From Methanobacteriota archaeon (GTDB lineage: Archaea > Methanobacteriota > Methanobacteria > Methanobacteriales > Methanobacteriaceae): a stretch of DNA of 64,000 bases. The DNA lies in NCBI GenBank assembly GCA_023440975.1, contig JAEZRD010000078.1, positions 25,905 to 89,904 of the forward strand, read 5' to 3'. The position numbers and the translations under genes were made by a program. This document shows positions 33,442 through 43,374 of this stretch, in pieces. The notes under the pieces were generated by a model, which was given only the letters and a program-made list of their open reading frames with translations, had not been told where the DNA came from and did no database searches. Numbering within the stretch: the first letter of the stretch is position 1; every line of letters starts with the position of its first letter.

Positions 33442-35340
33442 TTATTCTTTTTTATCTTTTACTTCATAGTCAGCATCTATGGTGTCATCATCTTTTTTGT
33501 TTGATTCAGCATCTGCTCCAGGTTGATCATTTTGTTGTGCTTCTTGTTGAGCTTGTTGTGCTGCTGCAGCTTCTTGATAAATTTTAGTACCAATTTCTTG
33601 AACTTTGTTGGTTAATTCGTCAGTCTTTTCTTTAATAGCTGTTATGTCATCTCCATTGATTAATTCTCTTAATTCTGAGACTAATTTTTCTATATCTGAT
33701 TTTTCATCTTCAGAGACTTTATCCTTTAGTTCATCTAATGTTTTTTCAGATGTGTAAATCATGGAATCAGCATTATTTCTGACTTCAATTTCTTCTTGTT
33801 TCTTTTTATCTTCATCTGCATGCATTTCTGCTTCTTTAACCTTTTTATCGATTTCATCTTCAGATAATTTGTTTGGAGCGGTGATAGTAATTGCTTGTTC
33901 TTTTCCAGTTCCCATATCTTTTGCAGTTACATTTAATATACCATTTGCATCGATATCGAATGTAACTTCAATTTGAGGCATTCCTCTTGGTGCTGGTGGA
34001 ATTCCGATTAATTGGAATCTTCCTAATGTAGTATTATCTGTAGCCATTGGTCTTTCACCTTGTAATACATGAATATCTACACTTGTTTGATTATCTGCAG
34101 CAGTTGAAAATACTTGGCTCTTTTTAGTTGGAATGGTTGTGTTTCTGTCAATAAGTTTGGTACTTACTGCACCTAAAGTTTCAATTCCTAAGGATAATGG
34201 AGTTACATCTAAGAGTACTAAATCTTTAATTTCTCCAGCTAATACTCCTCCTTGGATTGCTGCTCCCATAGCTACACATTCCATAGGATCAATTCCTCTT
34301 TCTACTGGTTTACCAATATATTTTTCAACATATTTTTGAACTACAGGCATTCTGGTTGGTCCTCCTACAAGGATGATTTTATTAATGTCTGATTTGTTCA
34401 TTTTTGCATCGTTTAATGCTTGTTCCATTGGGTTTCCACATTTTTTAACGATTCCATCTACTAATTCTTCAAGTTTAGCTCTAGATAATGTGTTGATTAA
34501 GTTTTGTGGTTTACCTTCTGAGTTTACACAGATGAATGGTAAGTTTATATCAGTTGTTAAGGTTGTGGATAATTCGATTTTTGCTTTTTCAGCTGCTTCT
34601 CTTAATCTTTGTACAGCTTGATCATCGTCCATGAGGTCAATACCACTGGATTTTTTGAATTCGTCTGCTAAGTATTTCATTATAGCATTATCCATATCGG
34701 TACCACCAAGTTGTGTATCTCCACTTGTGGATTTTACTTCAAATACTCCGCCACCGAATTCCATAATGGTTACGTCTAAGGTACCTCCACCTAAATCGAA
34801 TACCATAATGTTTATATCATCGTCAGATTGTTTATCAATACCATATGCTAAACTTGCTGCTGTTGGTTCGTTTACGAGTCTTACTACATCAAGTCCTGCA
34901 ATTGTACCTGCGTCTTTTGTTGCAGTTCTTTGGTTATCATCAAAGTATGCTGGAACAGTAATTACTGCTTTTTCTACTGGTTCTCCTAAGAAACTTTCTG
35001 CGTCTTTTTTGATTTTTTGTAAAATCATTGCTGAAATTTCTTGTGGGGTGTATTCTTTTCCGTTTGCTTTTACTTTTTTGTTTGTACCCATACTTCTTTT
35101 AATTGCACTTATTGTGTTTTCTGGGTTTGTTACTGCTTGTCTTCTTGCTGGTTCTCCAACTAATGTTTGTCCATCTTCTGTGAATGCAACATAACTTGGG
35201 AATGCTTTTCCGTATTGTGTTGCTCCTTCTGCAGATGGGATTATGGTTGGTTTTCCACCTACAAGTACGGATGCTGCTGAGTTACTGGTACCTAAATCAA
35301 TACCTATAATTTTTTCTTTTTTTGTATTATCTTCAGACAT
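33442..35340 (-). CDS. dnaK: Chaperone DnaK (Hsp70)
   Basis: 632 residues. ATPase domain with IGIDLGTSNSAASV, VITVPAYFDDNQRTAT, FDLGGGTLDVTI and VGGPTRMPVVQ; interdomain linker VLLDVTPLSLGIE; substrate domain; helical lid; acidic tail ending DADYEVKDKKE. It refolds proteins with DnaJ and GrpE. AAGGTGA precedes ATG 35340. It is between grpE and dnaJ. Confidence 0.97.
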   Translation of the reverse strand: MSEDNTKKEKIIGIDLGTSNSAASVLVGGKPTIIPSAEGATQYGKAFPSYVAFTEDGQTLVGEPARRQAVTNPENTISAIKRSMGTNKKVKANGKEYTPQEISAMILQKIKKDAESFLGEPVEKAVITVPAYFDDNQRTATKDAGTIAGLDVVRLVNEPTAASLAYGIDKQSDDDINIMVFDLGGGTLDVTIMEFGGGVFEVKSTSGDTQLGGTDMDNAIMKYLADEFKKSSGIDLMDDDQAVQRLREAAEKAKIELSTTLTTDINLPFICVNSEGKPQNLINTLSRAKLEELVDGIVKKCGNPMEQALNDAKMNKSDINKIILVGGPTRMPVVQKYVEKYIGKPVERGIDPMECVAMGAAIQGGVLAGEIKDLVLLDVTPLSLGIETLGAVSTKLIDRNTTIPTKKSQVFSTAADNQTSVDIHVLQGERPMATDNTTLGRFQLIGIPPAPRGMPQIEVTFDIDANGILNVTAKDMGTGKEQAITITAPNKLSEDEIDKKVKEAEMHADEDKKKQEEIEVRNNADSMIYTSEKTLDELKDKVSEDEKSDIEKLVSELRELINGDDITAIKEKTDELTNKVQEIGTKIYQEAAAAQQAQQEAQQNDQPGADAESNKKDDDTIDADYEVKDKKE

Positions 35341-35428
35341 ATTTGTTCACCTTTATTTTTTTTGTAATGATTTTTTTGTAAATAATAAATATAATTTTTT
35401 TTTTTATTTTGGCTAAAATTTTTAAGAT

Positions 35429-36034
35429 CTATTTTTTGCAGACATTTACTTTTGAGTATTTGATTACTTTATCTTTAAGGGTGTAACCTTTCATTAGTTC
35501 ATCAATTATCTCTCCATTCTCGTAATCATCGTTTTTTGTAGCCATTAAGGCTTCATGTTTGTAAGGATCGAATTTTTCTCCTTTTGCAGGGATTACTTTT
35601 AGTCCTTCGTTTTCTAAAACTTTAGTCATTTTTTTGTATATTAATTTCATACCTTCCATTAAGTCTTCTTCAGTTTTAGAATTTTCTATTGCTCTTTCTA
35701 AATCTTCATAACTATCTAAAAGGTTTGTAATTAATTGTTCATTAGCATATTTTACTAATTCTGACTTTTGTTTTTCGGAAAATTTTTTGAAATTTTCGAA
35801 ATCAGCTTGTTGTCTTAAGTATGATGATTTACAATCAGCTAATTCCTCTTCTTTCTTTTTAAGGTCTTCTTTAATTTTAGCTAATTCGTCTTTTTCTTCG
35901 GACTCTTGTTCTAATGTGTCTTTTTCTTCTTTTTTAGAGTCTTTTTTAGACTTTTTTTGGTTTTTTTCTTGATTCTTTTTTAAATCTATTTTTGTTGATT
36001 TTTTAGAATCTTTTGATTTTTTTTCATTAGCCAT
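35429..36034 (-). CDS. grpE: Nucleotide exchange factor GrpE
   Basis: 201 residues. A very Lys/Glu-rich N-terminal third (about 1-75) is followed by the GrpE dimer coiled coil (DCKSSYLRQQADFENFKK) and the C-terminal beta domain (PAKGEKFDPYKHEALMAT, GYTLKDKVIKYSKV). It exchanges ADP for ATP on DnaK. AAGGTGA precedes ATG 36034. First gene of the heat-shock operon, divergent from an HTH regulator. Confidence 0.93.
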   Translation of the reverse strand: MANEKKSKDSKKSTKIDLKKNQEKNQKKSKKDSKKEEKDTLEQESEEKDELAKIKEDLKKKEEELADCKSSYLRQQADFENFKKFSEKQKSELVKYANEQLITNLLDSYEDLERAIENSKTEEDLMEGMKLIYKKMTKVLENEGLKVIPAKGEKFDPYKHEALMATKNDDYENGEIIDELMKGYTLKDKVIKYSKVNVCKK

Positions 36035-36359
36035 TTATTCACCTTTATAAAATAATTAAAGAGGGAGAAAGTGCTTTGAAACTCTAATATCTTTTTCTCT
36101 TATTTTTGTAAATAAGTTCTTTTTGTTTGTTTAAATGAGATATTAAAATTTTTTTGGGATATTGTTTGTTTTTTAGGAGGTTGACTTATTGTTGGGACGA
36201 TTTATTTAATCTTCTTTGAGAAAAAATATTAAAGTAACAAAAAGTAATCTTTCTCTATTACTATTATACTTACAAAAAGTTATATAAAGGTTTCGGTTTT
36301 TCACATCTTTTAATAACAAAAAGTTATATAAAGGATAATTTACTTAATATATAATTACT
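36035..36359. promoter_or_regulatory. Divergent heat-shock control region with a 19-bp direct repeat
   Basis: ACAAAAAGTTATATAAAGG occurs at 36272-36290 and 36316-36334, 44 bases apart. A partial third copy (ACAAAAAGTAAT) lies near 36238. Each full copy contains a TATA box. The right copy sits about 30 bases before ATG 36360, so that mRNA is probably leaderless. A weak minus-strand TATA near 36199-36212 could serve grpE. No bacterial CIRCE element is seen. Confidence 0.6.
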
Positions 36360-36941
36360 ATGACAAACGATTCACAAAATTCACAAAATGAAAACAACAA
36401 TAGAAATCTTGATAATATAGATGTAGAAGATATTCTTGATGTAATGGGATGTAAAACTCGAAGAGACATAATCAATTTACTTAGAGAAGAACCAAGATTC
36501 GTTAGTGAAATTTCCAAAGAATTAGACATAGGACAAAAAGCAATAATAGAACACTTAAGAGCTATGGAAGACATTGGAATCTTAAACTCTTCATATAAGA
36601 AAGTTGTTAGAGGTCGTCCACGAAAGTATTATGACATGCCAAATGATGTAGTTGTAAACATACAAATTACACCTGTCACAATACAAATTAATAATCCCGA
36701 CGAAATGTTAAACCATAAACAATTACCTTCTGGTGATGAATGGTCTAAACTTTTAGAATTAGAAAAAAGAATAGATCAAGGACATTGGGAAGCAGTTGAA
36801 GAATTAAAAAGTCTCATACGGTTATATGATAATTTAAAAAGTAGAGCAGAATACATATTAGAAAGAACTGCTGATGAACAAGATAATCGTAAAGATATCA
36901 TAGAACCTCATATGACTTATTACTTCACAGAAAAATATTAA
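36360..36941 (+). CDS. ArsR-like winged-helix regulator, probable heat-shock regulator
   Basis: 193 residues. After an Asn-rich N-terminal tail of about 20 residues comes a winged helix (MGCKTRRDIINLLREEPRFV, SEISKELDIGQKAIIEHLRAM, wing RGRPRKYYDM), then a helical C-terminal dimerisation region (DEWSKLLELEKRI ... YILERTADEQDN). It is divergent from grpE-dnaK-dnaJ, the arrangement seen for this regulator type in other Methanobacteriales. It is analogous to Phr/HSR1 heat-shock repressors. Regulation of the chaperones and itself through the repeated 19-mer is inference. Confidence 0.8.
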   Translation: MTNDSQNSQNENNNRNLDNIDVEDILDVMGCKTRRDIINLLREEPRFVSEISKELDIGQKAIIEHLRAMEDIGILNSSYKKVVRGRPRKYYDMPNDVVVNIQITPVTIQINNPDEMLNHKQLPSGDEWSKLLELEKRIDQGHWEAVEELKSLIRLYDNLKSRAEYILERTADEQDNRKDIIEPHMTYYFTEKY

Positions 36942-36964
36942 AAATTTTTAAATAATTATTTTTT

Positions 36965-39271
36965 TTATTTTTTATAAGCTGCAATAATTGCTTGGCCTAA
37001 AGAAACAGAACCATCCCCTGCACAGGAATTCTTATGTTGAACAAATTTATAACCAGCATCTTCAACATACTTTTTAGTAGCTAATGTTATAGCTTCATTA
37101 TAAAAAGTTCCACCTGTAGCACCAATATACTCAACACCTTTTTGTTCGGCAGCTAAAATGGATAATTTAGATAAACCTTCACTAATTGCATCTTGTCCAG
37201 CAAATGCTATCTCTTTTTTACTAAAACCCTCACTAATTAAATCCATAACTTCTTTTAAAATATTACTAGTGTCTAAAACATTTCTATTATCAACTTTCTT
37301 AATATTAGTTGAAATTTTAAGCTCACCTTTAGCACCTACAGCTGCAGATTCTAATTTCATACAAGCTTCTCCTTCATAATTTCTTTCACCACAAATATTT
37401 AAAGCAGTAGAAATGGAATCTAATACTCTTCCTGTACTAGAAGTAATTCCAACATTTAAATTAGCATCTAATTGTTTAAAAATATTGGTAATCTCCATTT
37501 TTCCATGAGGGAAATAATCAACATAATCTTTATTTAATATATCTATTAATTCATCACGAGTATAATATCCTGATGCATCTAAAATACTTGTTAACATACG
37601 TACAGGATATTTTGCACACAAATCTCCACCGGGCATTTTTTGAGGCATAAGAGATCCTAATCTTTCAAAACTTTCAATGTCTGTATAAAGGATTTCTCCA
37701 CCCCAAGCAGTACCATCACTACCATAACCAACACCATCAGATCCAATTATAATCATTTCATCAATATCATTATCATTCATTAATGCAACACCATGAGCAT
37801 GGTGATGTTGAACAGGTACAAGATCGGCATTATATTTTTCAGCTAATTCATTAGCTAATTTAGTTGTGAAAAATTGAGGATGCATATCACAAGCGATTAT
37901 ATCAAATTCTTCAGTTTTGGTAATGTTCATCATATTTTTTATAGCATCTTGTAAGAAAAGATAAGTTTTATATTTATTTGTATTTCCAATATGTTGAGAA
38001 ACATATGCTAAATTATTCTTCAATATAGTAAAAGTAACATCTAATTCAGGACCTAGGGCTAAAACATTTTTATTTTCAACTTTACCTTTTAAATCATAAG
38101 GTTCTGGAGTATAACCTCTAGATCTTCTAATGAATGATAATTCATTATTACGGTATCTTACAACAGAATCATCGCAACGATTTATAATTCTTCTATTATG
38201 AAGTAAACTATAATCACTAATCCCCTGAAGATTTTCGAGAATCTCTTCATTATTAATCATCATAGGTTCTCCAGGAATATTTGCAGAAGTCATAATATAT
38301 GCAGGTTCATTACTAAAATCAAATAATAAGTTATGTAATGGAGAGTAAGGTAACATAACTCCTATAGTATGTAAATTGGGAGCTACAGAATTTGCAAAAA
38401 AGTAATTTTTATTCTTTTTCAATACTACAATTGGTCTTTCCTTTGATTTTAAACTTTTCTCTTCTTTTTCACTTATTTCAGTAAATGTTCTTGTTGTTTC
38501 TATATTTGGACTCATTACAGCGAATGGTTGACTTTTTCTCCCTAGTCGGTTTCTTAAACGATTTACCACATCTTCGTCAGTAACTTTAGATACTAAATGT
38601 GTTCCTCCAATACCTTTTATGCTTAAAATATTCCCTTCATCTAATAATTTTACAGTATCATGTAAAGGGTGTTTGGATTTTAAATTATTTTTTTCATTAT
38701 CATACAATGCTAATTCTGGTCCACATACTGGACAACACATAGCTTCTGCATGATATCTTCTATCAAGAGGATTTGTGTATTCTTTTTCACATTCTTCACA
38801 TAATGGAAAATCATCCATTGTTGTTTTATCTCTATCATAAGGTACATTTTCAATCACAGTAAAACGAGGTCCACAGTCAGTACATGCATTAAAGGGATGA
38901 TGATATCTTCTATTATTTGGGTCTCTTATTTCTTTTAAACAATTATCACAGATTGCAACATCTGGAGGTATTACTGAAGTTCCTGAAAAATTATCTGAAC
39001 TTTCGTAAATTTTAAATTCACTGTAATTAATTTTTTCTTCTATATTTTCAGTTTCAATGGTATTTATCTTAGAAATAGGTGGTTTTTTCTCTTTTAAATC
39101 TTTTAAAAATTGATTAATATTCTCATCAGAACCCTGAATAACTATTTCAACAACATTCCCTAAATTTCTAACATACCCATTTAATTTTAGTTCAGTTGCA
39201 ATTCTATAAATAAAAGGTCTAAATCCTACACCTTGAACAATTCCTTGGACTAAAATTTTTGTACTTTTCAT
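36965..39271 (-). CDS. hypF: Carbamoyltransferase HypF
   Basis: 768 residues. Order: acylphosphatase domain (VQGIVQGVGFRPFIYR), two zinc fingers (CDNCLKEI...CTDCG; CEECEKEY...CCPVCG), YrdC-like domain (SIKGIGGTHLVSKV), and a Kae1-like carbamoyltransferase with PVQHHHAHGVALM, IGSDGVGYGSDGTAWGGEI and CAGDGSVSLGQAI. It makes the carbamoyl group that HypE turns into the CN ligand of [NiFe] hydrogenases such as Frh. It appears complete. It is divergent from larB. Confidence 0.96.
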   Translation of the reverse strand: MKSTKILVQGIVQGVGFRPFIYRIATELKLNGYVRNLGNVVEIVIQGSDENINQFLKDLKEKKPPISKINTIETENIEEKINYSEFKIYESSDNFSGTSVIPPDVAICDNCLKEIRDPNNRRYHHPFNACTDCGPRFTVIENVPYDRDKTTMDDFPLCEECEKEYTNPLDRRYHAEAMCCPVCGPELALYDNEKNNLKSKHPLHDTVKLLDEGNILSIKGIGGTHLVSKVTDEDVVNRLRNRLGRKSQPFAVMSPNIETTRTFTEISEKEEKSLKSKERPIVVLKKNKNYFFANSVAPNLHTIGVMLPYSPLHNLLFDFSNEPAYIMTSANIPGEPMMINNEEILENLQGISDYSLLHNRRIINRCDDSVVRYRNNELSFIRRSRGYTPEPYDLKGKVENKNVLALGPELDVTFTILKNNLAYVSQHIGNTNKYKTYLFLQDAIKNMMNITKTEEFDIIACDMHPQFFTTKLANELAEKYNADLVPVQHHHAHGVALMNDNDIDEMIIIGSDGVGYGSDGTAWGGEILYTDIESFERLGSLMPQKMPGGDLCAKYPVRMLTSILDASGYYTRDELIDILNKDYVDYFPHGKMEITNIFKQLDANLNVGITSSTGRVLDSISTALNICGERNYEGEACMKLESAAVGAKGELKISTNIKKVDNRNVLDTSNILKEVMDLISEGFSKKEIAFAGQDAISEGLSKLSILAAEQKGVEYIGATGGTFYNEAITLATKKYVEDAGYKFVQHKNSCAGDGSVSLGQAIIAAYKK

Positions 39272-39420
39272 GATAATTTTTTCCTTAAAATAAAAATAGT
39301 TTTTTTATATAGTAATACTAGTTAATATTTTACTTATAATAATATATTATAATTAATAATAATTATTATAAATTATTTTCTTAAATAGAATTTTATTTTA
39401 GCTTATAATTATGGGTTGTG

Positions 39421-40224
39421 ATGAAAATGCAAGAAACTCTTAAAAATCTTTTAGATGGTAAAATTACAATTGAAGAATGTGAAAATATTCTAAAAGCAGA
39501 TAACATTAGAGAATTAGATAAAAATGTTAAATTTGATATGAATCGAGAAGATCGTACAGGTTTTCCAGAAGCTGTTTTATCTGATGGTAAAGATTATGAA
39601 GATTTAGTTAGTATAGCTAATAATTATTTTGATGTAGTGAAAAAAGATTCAGAAGCATCTTTACTTTTCACTCGTTTATCTAAAGAACGATTTAATCGAT
39701 TGAATAATGATTTAATTAATTTAAAAGATGAAGGTTTTAATTTAGATTATAATAGTAAAGCTAAAATCTTAAGAATTAATAATTATTCAGTAGAAAAAAA
39801 GATTAATCCAGATTATGGTAAAATTGGTATAATTACTGCTGGAACATCTGATGTTCCTGTTGCAGAAGAGGCAAAAATTATAATTCAAGAAGGAGGATGT
39901 GAAGTAATAACTTCCTATGATATTGGGGTTGCAGGAATTCATAGGCTTTTTCCACAAATAGCTTATATGGTTGAGGAAAATGTTAACAGTATAATTGTTT
40001 GTGCAGGAATGGAAGGTGCTTTGCCTTCTGTAGTTGCAGGTTTAGTTGATATTCCAATAATTGCTGTCCCTACTAGTGTTGGTTATGGTGTAGGTAAAGA
40101 TGGTAGAACTGCATTATTCGCTATGCTTCAATCTTGTTCTCCTGGAATAGCTGTTGTAAATATTGATAATGGTTTTGGTGCAGGAGTTTTTGCTTTAACA
40201 ATAGCTAAAAATCAACATAAATAA
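39421..40224 (+). CDS. larB: Nickel-pincer cofactor synthase LarB-like (AIR carboxylase-related)
   Basis: About 267 residues. A helical N-terminal domain (LLDGKITIEECENIL), an RTGFPEAVL segment, and a PurE-like domain with GIITAGTSDVPVAEEA, SYDIGVAGIHRL and VPTSVGYGVGKDG. LarB carboxylates and hydrolyses nicotinic acid adenine dinucleotide, the first step to the Ni-pincer nucleotide. Whether methanogens make that cofactor is unclear, and no larC, larE or larA is in the window. Start could be GTG 39418, ATG 39421 or ATG 39427; none has a strong ribosome-binding site. Confidence 0.85.
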   Translation: MKMQETLKNLLDGKITIEECENILKADNIRELDKNVKFDMNREDRTGFPEAVLSDGKDYEDLVSIANNYFDVVKKDSEASLLFTRLSKERFNRLNNDLINLKDEGFNLDYNSKAKILRINNYSVEKKINPDYGKIGIITAGTSDVPVAEEAKIIIQEGGCEVITSYDIGVAGIHRLFPQIAYMVEENVNSIIVCAGMEGALPSVVAGLVDIPIIAVPTSVGYGVGKDGRTALFAMLQSCSPGIAVVNIDNGFGAGVFALTIAKNQHK

Positions 40225-40228
40225 ATTC

Positions 40229-40852
40229 ATGGTTTTAGGTATGATTTTTGAAATATTCAATCCAGAGATTCATGATTATCATAAACTTGCTAGTTTAACT
40301 TATGATGTAGATTTTAGAACATATGAAATGGTTTTTAAGGATAAAGAATCAGCACTTTTTGTTATTGAAGAACAATTATTAGCGGAATTTAATTTAGGAG
40401 AAAGTGATGATTATTATTTTATGGTTATTTTAGATGATTATCGTAAGATATTAGGAATGGTTAAAATTTCTATTGGTAAAACTCATGAATTTTGTAAAGA
40501 AACTATTTTTTTATTTAAATATTTAAGAATTCGGGATGCTTCAAAACTATTTAGGGTTTTATTTTTAGATAATCTCGTTTTAGCTAATGTAAATAAGGAT
40601 GATTTGTATATTGGAGAAATAGCTATTGATTCTAGTAATAGGGGTCAAGGTATAGGGAAACAAGTTATTAATAGAATAATTCATCATGCTAAAATTAAAG
40701 GGTTTAAAAGAGTGGTTCTTGATGCTGATTTTAGAAATAGTGGGGCATTAAGACTTTATGAATCTTTAGGTTTTAGAATTTTTGATAAAAAAAGTTCTAA
40801 ATTATTACATCCTGAAAGAGGGATGTATAATTTAGAGTATGTGTTGAAATAA
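40229..40852 (+). CDS. GNAT family N-acetyltransferase
   Basis: 207 residues with the GNAT core in the C-terminal half: IGEIAIDSSNRGQGIGKQVI (acetyl-CoA loop) and VVLDADFRNSGALRLYESLGFRI. The N-terminal half is atypical and may bind the substrate. It starts four bases after the larB stop and is probably cotranscribed with it. ATG 40241 is an alternative start. The substrate is unknown. Confidence 0.8.
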   Translation: MVLGMIFEIFNPEIHDYHKLASLTYDVDFRTYEMVFKDKESALFVIEEQLLAEFNLGESDDYYFMVILDDYRKILGMVKISIGKTHEFCKETIFLFKYLRIRDASKLFRVLFLDNLVLANVNKDDLYIGEIAIDSSNRGQGIGKQVINRIIHHAKIKGFKRVVLDADFRNSGALRLYESLGFRIFDKKSSKLLHPERGMYNLEYVLK

Positions 40853-40867
40853 ATTTAAAAAAAGATT

Positions 40868-41158
40868 TTATTTTCTTCTTCTTGCAAATTCTTCGAAAAC
40901 TTCATCTATGTCTATTCCTTTGTATGCAAGTAATAATAAGTTATGGAATATTAAATCAACAGATTCATAAACTAAGTTTTCATCATTTTTTGCAGCTAAA
41001 ATAACTTCCGCAGATTCTTCACCTACTTTTTCACATATTTTATCTACTGCTTTTTTATCACTATCTCTCATAATATTTGATGTGTAAGAGTCTATTGGGT
41101 TATCTCTTCGATTTTCTAATACTTTATACACTTCTCTTATGATTGTTTCGTCTGCCAT
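40868..41158 (-). CDS. hisE: Phosphoribosyl-ATP pyrophosphatase
   Basis: 96 residues of the all-alpha NTP pyrophosphatase fold with KICEKVGEESAEVILAAKN and ESVDLIFHNLLLLAYKG, the HisE metal-binding helices. Second step of histidine synthesis. It is 15 bases downstream of a CBS/ParB gene; other his genes are not in the window. Confidence 0.93.
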   Translation of the reverse strand: MADETIIREVYKVLENRRDNPIDSYTSNIMRDSDKKAVDKICEKVGEESAEVILAAKNDENLVYESVDLIFHNLLLLAYKGIDIDEVFEEFARRRK

Positions 41159-41173
41159 TTAAGTAAACCTTCT

Positions 41174-41992
41174 TTATAATTCTTTTCTTTTTGTTTTTAT
41201 AGTTTCTGTTAAAGCTATTAATGGGTGTTGTGCGTCATCTATGATGTTTATGTCTTTGAATTCATGTATTCCTTGGGTATCCGCTGTTTTTTCCATTCCT
41301 AATTTTAAATCTTGTCCTAAATCGATTACATAAGAATCAATTTTATCAAATCCTAGTTTAACAGATGCTACTGCTCTATGGTGCCCATCAACTAATATCC
41401 AACGGTTACCAGTTTTTACAACAATTGCTGGTTCGGCTAATCCTCTTTCTAATTCGTAAATTCTTCCTTGTAATTCGTCAGCATATATTCTGTCTTGAGT
41501 CGGTCTTAAATCTTCTACAGGAACTTCTTCTCTTCTAAGTTTTGTTTTTATTCCATATAATTGTTCTAATGTTTCTTTAAAGTATTCAACCTTTGTGGGG
41601 GTGGAACGTTCAATATGTGATCTAACCATATCGGTATTAGTTATTATTCCTTGAACTTGTTTTTGACGATTTACTACAGGTAATCTTGATATTCCATGTC
41701 TGAACATTACTCTTGAAGCATCATTTATGGACATGTCATCTAATGCAACAACTACTTCATTTGACATTACTCCTTTTACTAATTCTGCCCAATCTTTTAA
41801 GAGTAAATCATAAGCAGTAACTATGCCTTTAATAGCACCAGTCTTTTCATCTACTACTGGAAAACCATCGTGCCCAGTTTTTTTCATAATCATGATTACG
41901 TCTTTACTAGGTGTGTTAGGAGTTACAGTTATTACGTTTTTAGTCATATAATCTTTAACTGTTGATTTTATTTTTGTGTCTGCACTTGCCAT
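41174..41992 (-). CDS. CBS-pair protein with ParB-like C-terminal domain
   Basis: 272 residues. Two CBS repeats (DYMTKNVITVTPNTPS ... GIVTAYDLLL; VVALDDMSINDA ... GIITNTDMVRSH) that normally bind adenyl nucleotides, then a ParB/sulfiredoxin-like domain with ILVDGHHRAVASVKLGF. The ligand-gated function is unknown; the domain combination recurs in methanogens. GGAGGA precedes ATG 41992. It lies between gatB and hisE with gaps of 29 and 15 bases, so a gatB-CBS-hisE operon is likely. Confidence 0.85.
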   Translation of the reverse strand: MASADTKIKSTVKDYMTKNVITVTPNTPSKDVIMIMKKTGHDGFPVVDEKTGAIKGIVTAYDLLLKDWAELVKGVMSNEVVVALDDMSINDASRVMFRHGISRLPVVNRQKQVQGIITNTDMVRSHIERSTPTKVEYFKETLEQLYGIKTKLRREEVPVEDLRPTQDRIYADELQGRIYELERGLAEPAIVVKTGNRWILVDGHHRAVASVKLGFDKIDSYVIDLGQDLKLGMEKTADTQGIHEFKDINIIDDAQHPLIALTETIKTKRKEL

Positions 41993-42021
41993 AAAATTTT
42001 TCCTCCTATTTTTAATTTTAT

Positions 42022-43374
42022 TTAATCAAGTAAATCTTTTAATATTTTAACAGTTTCAGCAGGGTCTGCTTTTCCACGGGTTAATCTCATTACTTGACCC
42101 ATTAAAAAGTTTATTGAGTTCTTTTTACCATTATTATAATCTTCAACTGCTTGTGGATTTTCATCAATTGCTTGTTTTGCAGCTTCAACTACTTTATCAT
42201 CTTCAACTACACCAATTAATCCTAATTCTTCAGCAATAGCTTTTGGATTTTTATCATTGTTTGGCATATGTTCAATGACTCTTTGTCCTGCTTTTGTTGT
42301 TATTTCATTATTTTGGAGTAAATTAAATAATTCAATTAACTCAGTAGATGTAATTTCACTTTCATCTAAATCGATTTTGTTGTATGTTAAAACTCTTTTA
42401 AGTTCATCTTTCATCCATGATGCTGCAAATTCCGGATCAATTTCTTTAACAACTTCTTCATATGTATCAGCTAAATCAATTTCGGATGTTAATACTTTTG
42501 CTGATTCATTATCAATACCATATTCTTTAATAAATCTTTTAGCTTTATTGTATGGAGTTTCAGGCATAATTTCTTTGATTTCATTAATTTGTTCATCAGT
42601 TATTTTCATTGGAGGTAAATCAGGATCTGGTATGAATCTGTAATCATCAGCATCTTCCTTCTTTCTCATTGAAACAGTAATCATTTGAGTTTCTAAGTAA
42701 GCTCTAGTTTCTTGTTTAACTTCTATACCTCTTTTTGCGAGATTTTTTTGTCTTACTACTTCAAATTTTAATGCTTTGAAAGCTCCTTTAATTGAGTTGA
42801 TGTTTTTCATTTCAACTCTGTTTCCTCCGTTGATGGAAACATTTACATCTGCTCTCATAGTACCTTCTCCACGAGCTCCTTTACTGTATTGTAATACACG
42901 AATAAGTTCTTTTAAGAAGTTTCTTGCTTCTTCTGGAGATTTTATATCAGGTTCAGTTACAATTTCTATTAATGGAATTCCTGATCTGTTGAAGTCAACT
43001 GTTCCTCTGTCAGGTTTATATTGTCCTGGATCTTCTTCCATATGTATTTCTCTTATTCTGATTCCATTTAATTCTCCTTCGTATCCTATTGGAACACTGG
43101 TTCTTTGATATCCACTGGATAAATCAGGATAATCATAATGTTTTCTCATAAAATAAGCTTGTCCTTGTTCAATTTTACAATTAAGCATTAAAGAAATCAT
43201 TAAAGCATTTTCTATAGCTTTTTCATTAGTTGGGAAAGGTTTTGCCCCTGGTTGATTTAAACATATTGGGCAAATATTTGAATTAGCTGGAGCTTCTTTA
43301 TAATTAGTTTTACATTCACAAAAAAGTTTAGATTCGGTTTCTAATTGTACGTGAATTTCTAATCCACACATCAT
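42022..43374 (-). CDS. gatB: Asp-tRNA(Asn)/Glu-tRNA(Gln) amidotransferase subunit B
   Basis: 450 residues from ATG. Opens MCGLEIHVQLETESKLFC with Cys pairs CECK...CPICLNQPG (zinc), KHYDYPDLSSGYQRT, EMKNINSIKGAF and the C-terminal YqeY-like domain (INFLMGQVMRLTRGKADP). It is the kinase/transamidase subunit of GatCAB. GatA and GatC are elsewhere. The only strong ribosome-binding site, GGAGGA (complement of 43396-43401), is 22 bases from this ATG but six bases from an in-frame ATA at 43389, giving an SDVDM extension. ATA initiation is possible. Confidence 0.94.
   Translation of the reverse strand: MMCGLEIHVQLETESKLFCECKTNYKEAPANSNICPICLNQPGAKPFPTNEKAIENALMISLMLNCKIEQGQAYFMRKHYDYPDLSSGYQRTSVPIGYEGELNGIRIREIHMEEDPGQYKPDRGTVDFNRSGIPLIEIVTEPDIKSPEEARNFLKELIRVLQYSKGARGEGTMRADVNVSINGGNRVEMKNINSIKGAFKALKFEVVRQKNLAKRGIEVKQETRAYLETQMITVSMRKKEDADDYRFIPDPDLPPMKITDEQINEIKEIMPETPYNKAKRFIKEYGIDNESAKVLTSEIDLADTYEEVVKEIDPEFAASWMKDELKRVLTYNKIDLDESEITSTELIELFNLLQNNEITTKAGQRVIEHMPNNDKNPKAIAEELGLIGVVEDDKVVEAAKQAIDENPQAVEDYNNGKKNSINFLMGQVMRLTRGKADPAETVKILKDLLD

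Noticed and set aside
36035..36359. Bacterial CIRCE operator for the chaperone operon
   Set aside because: No TTAGCACTC-N9-GAGTGCTAA-like sequence is present; the repeats found are different.
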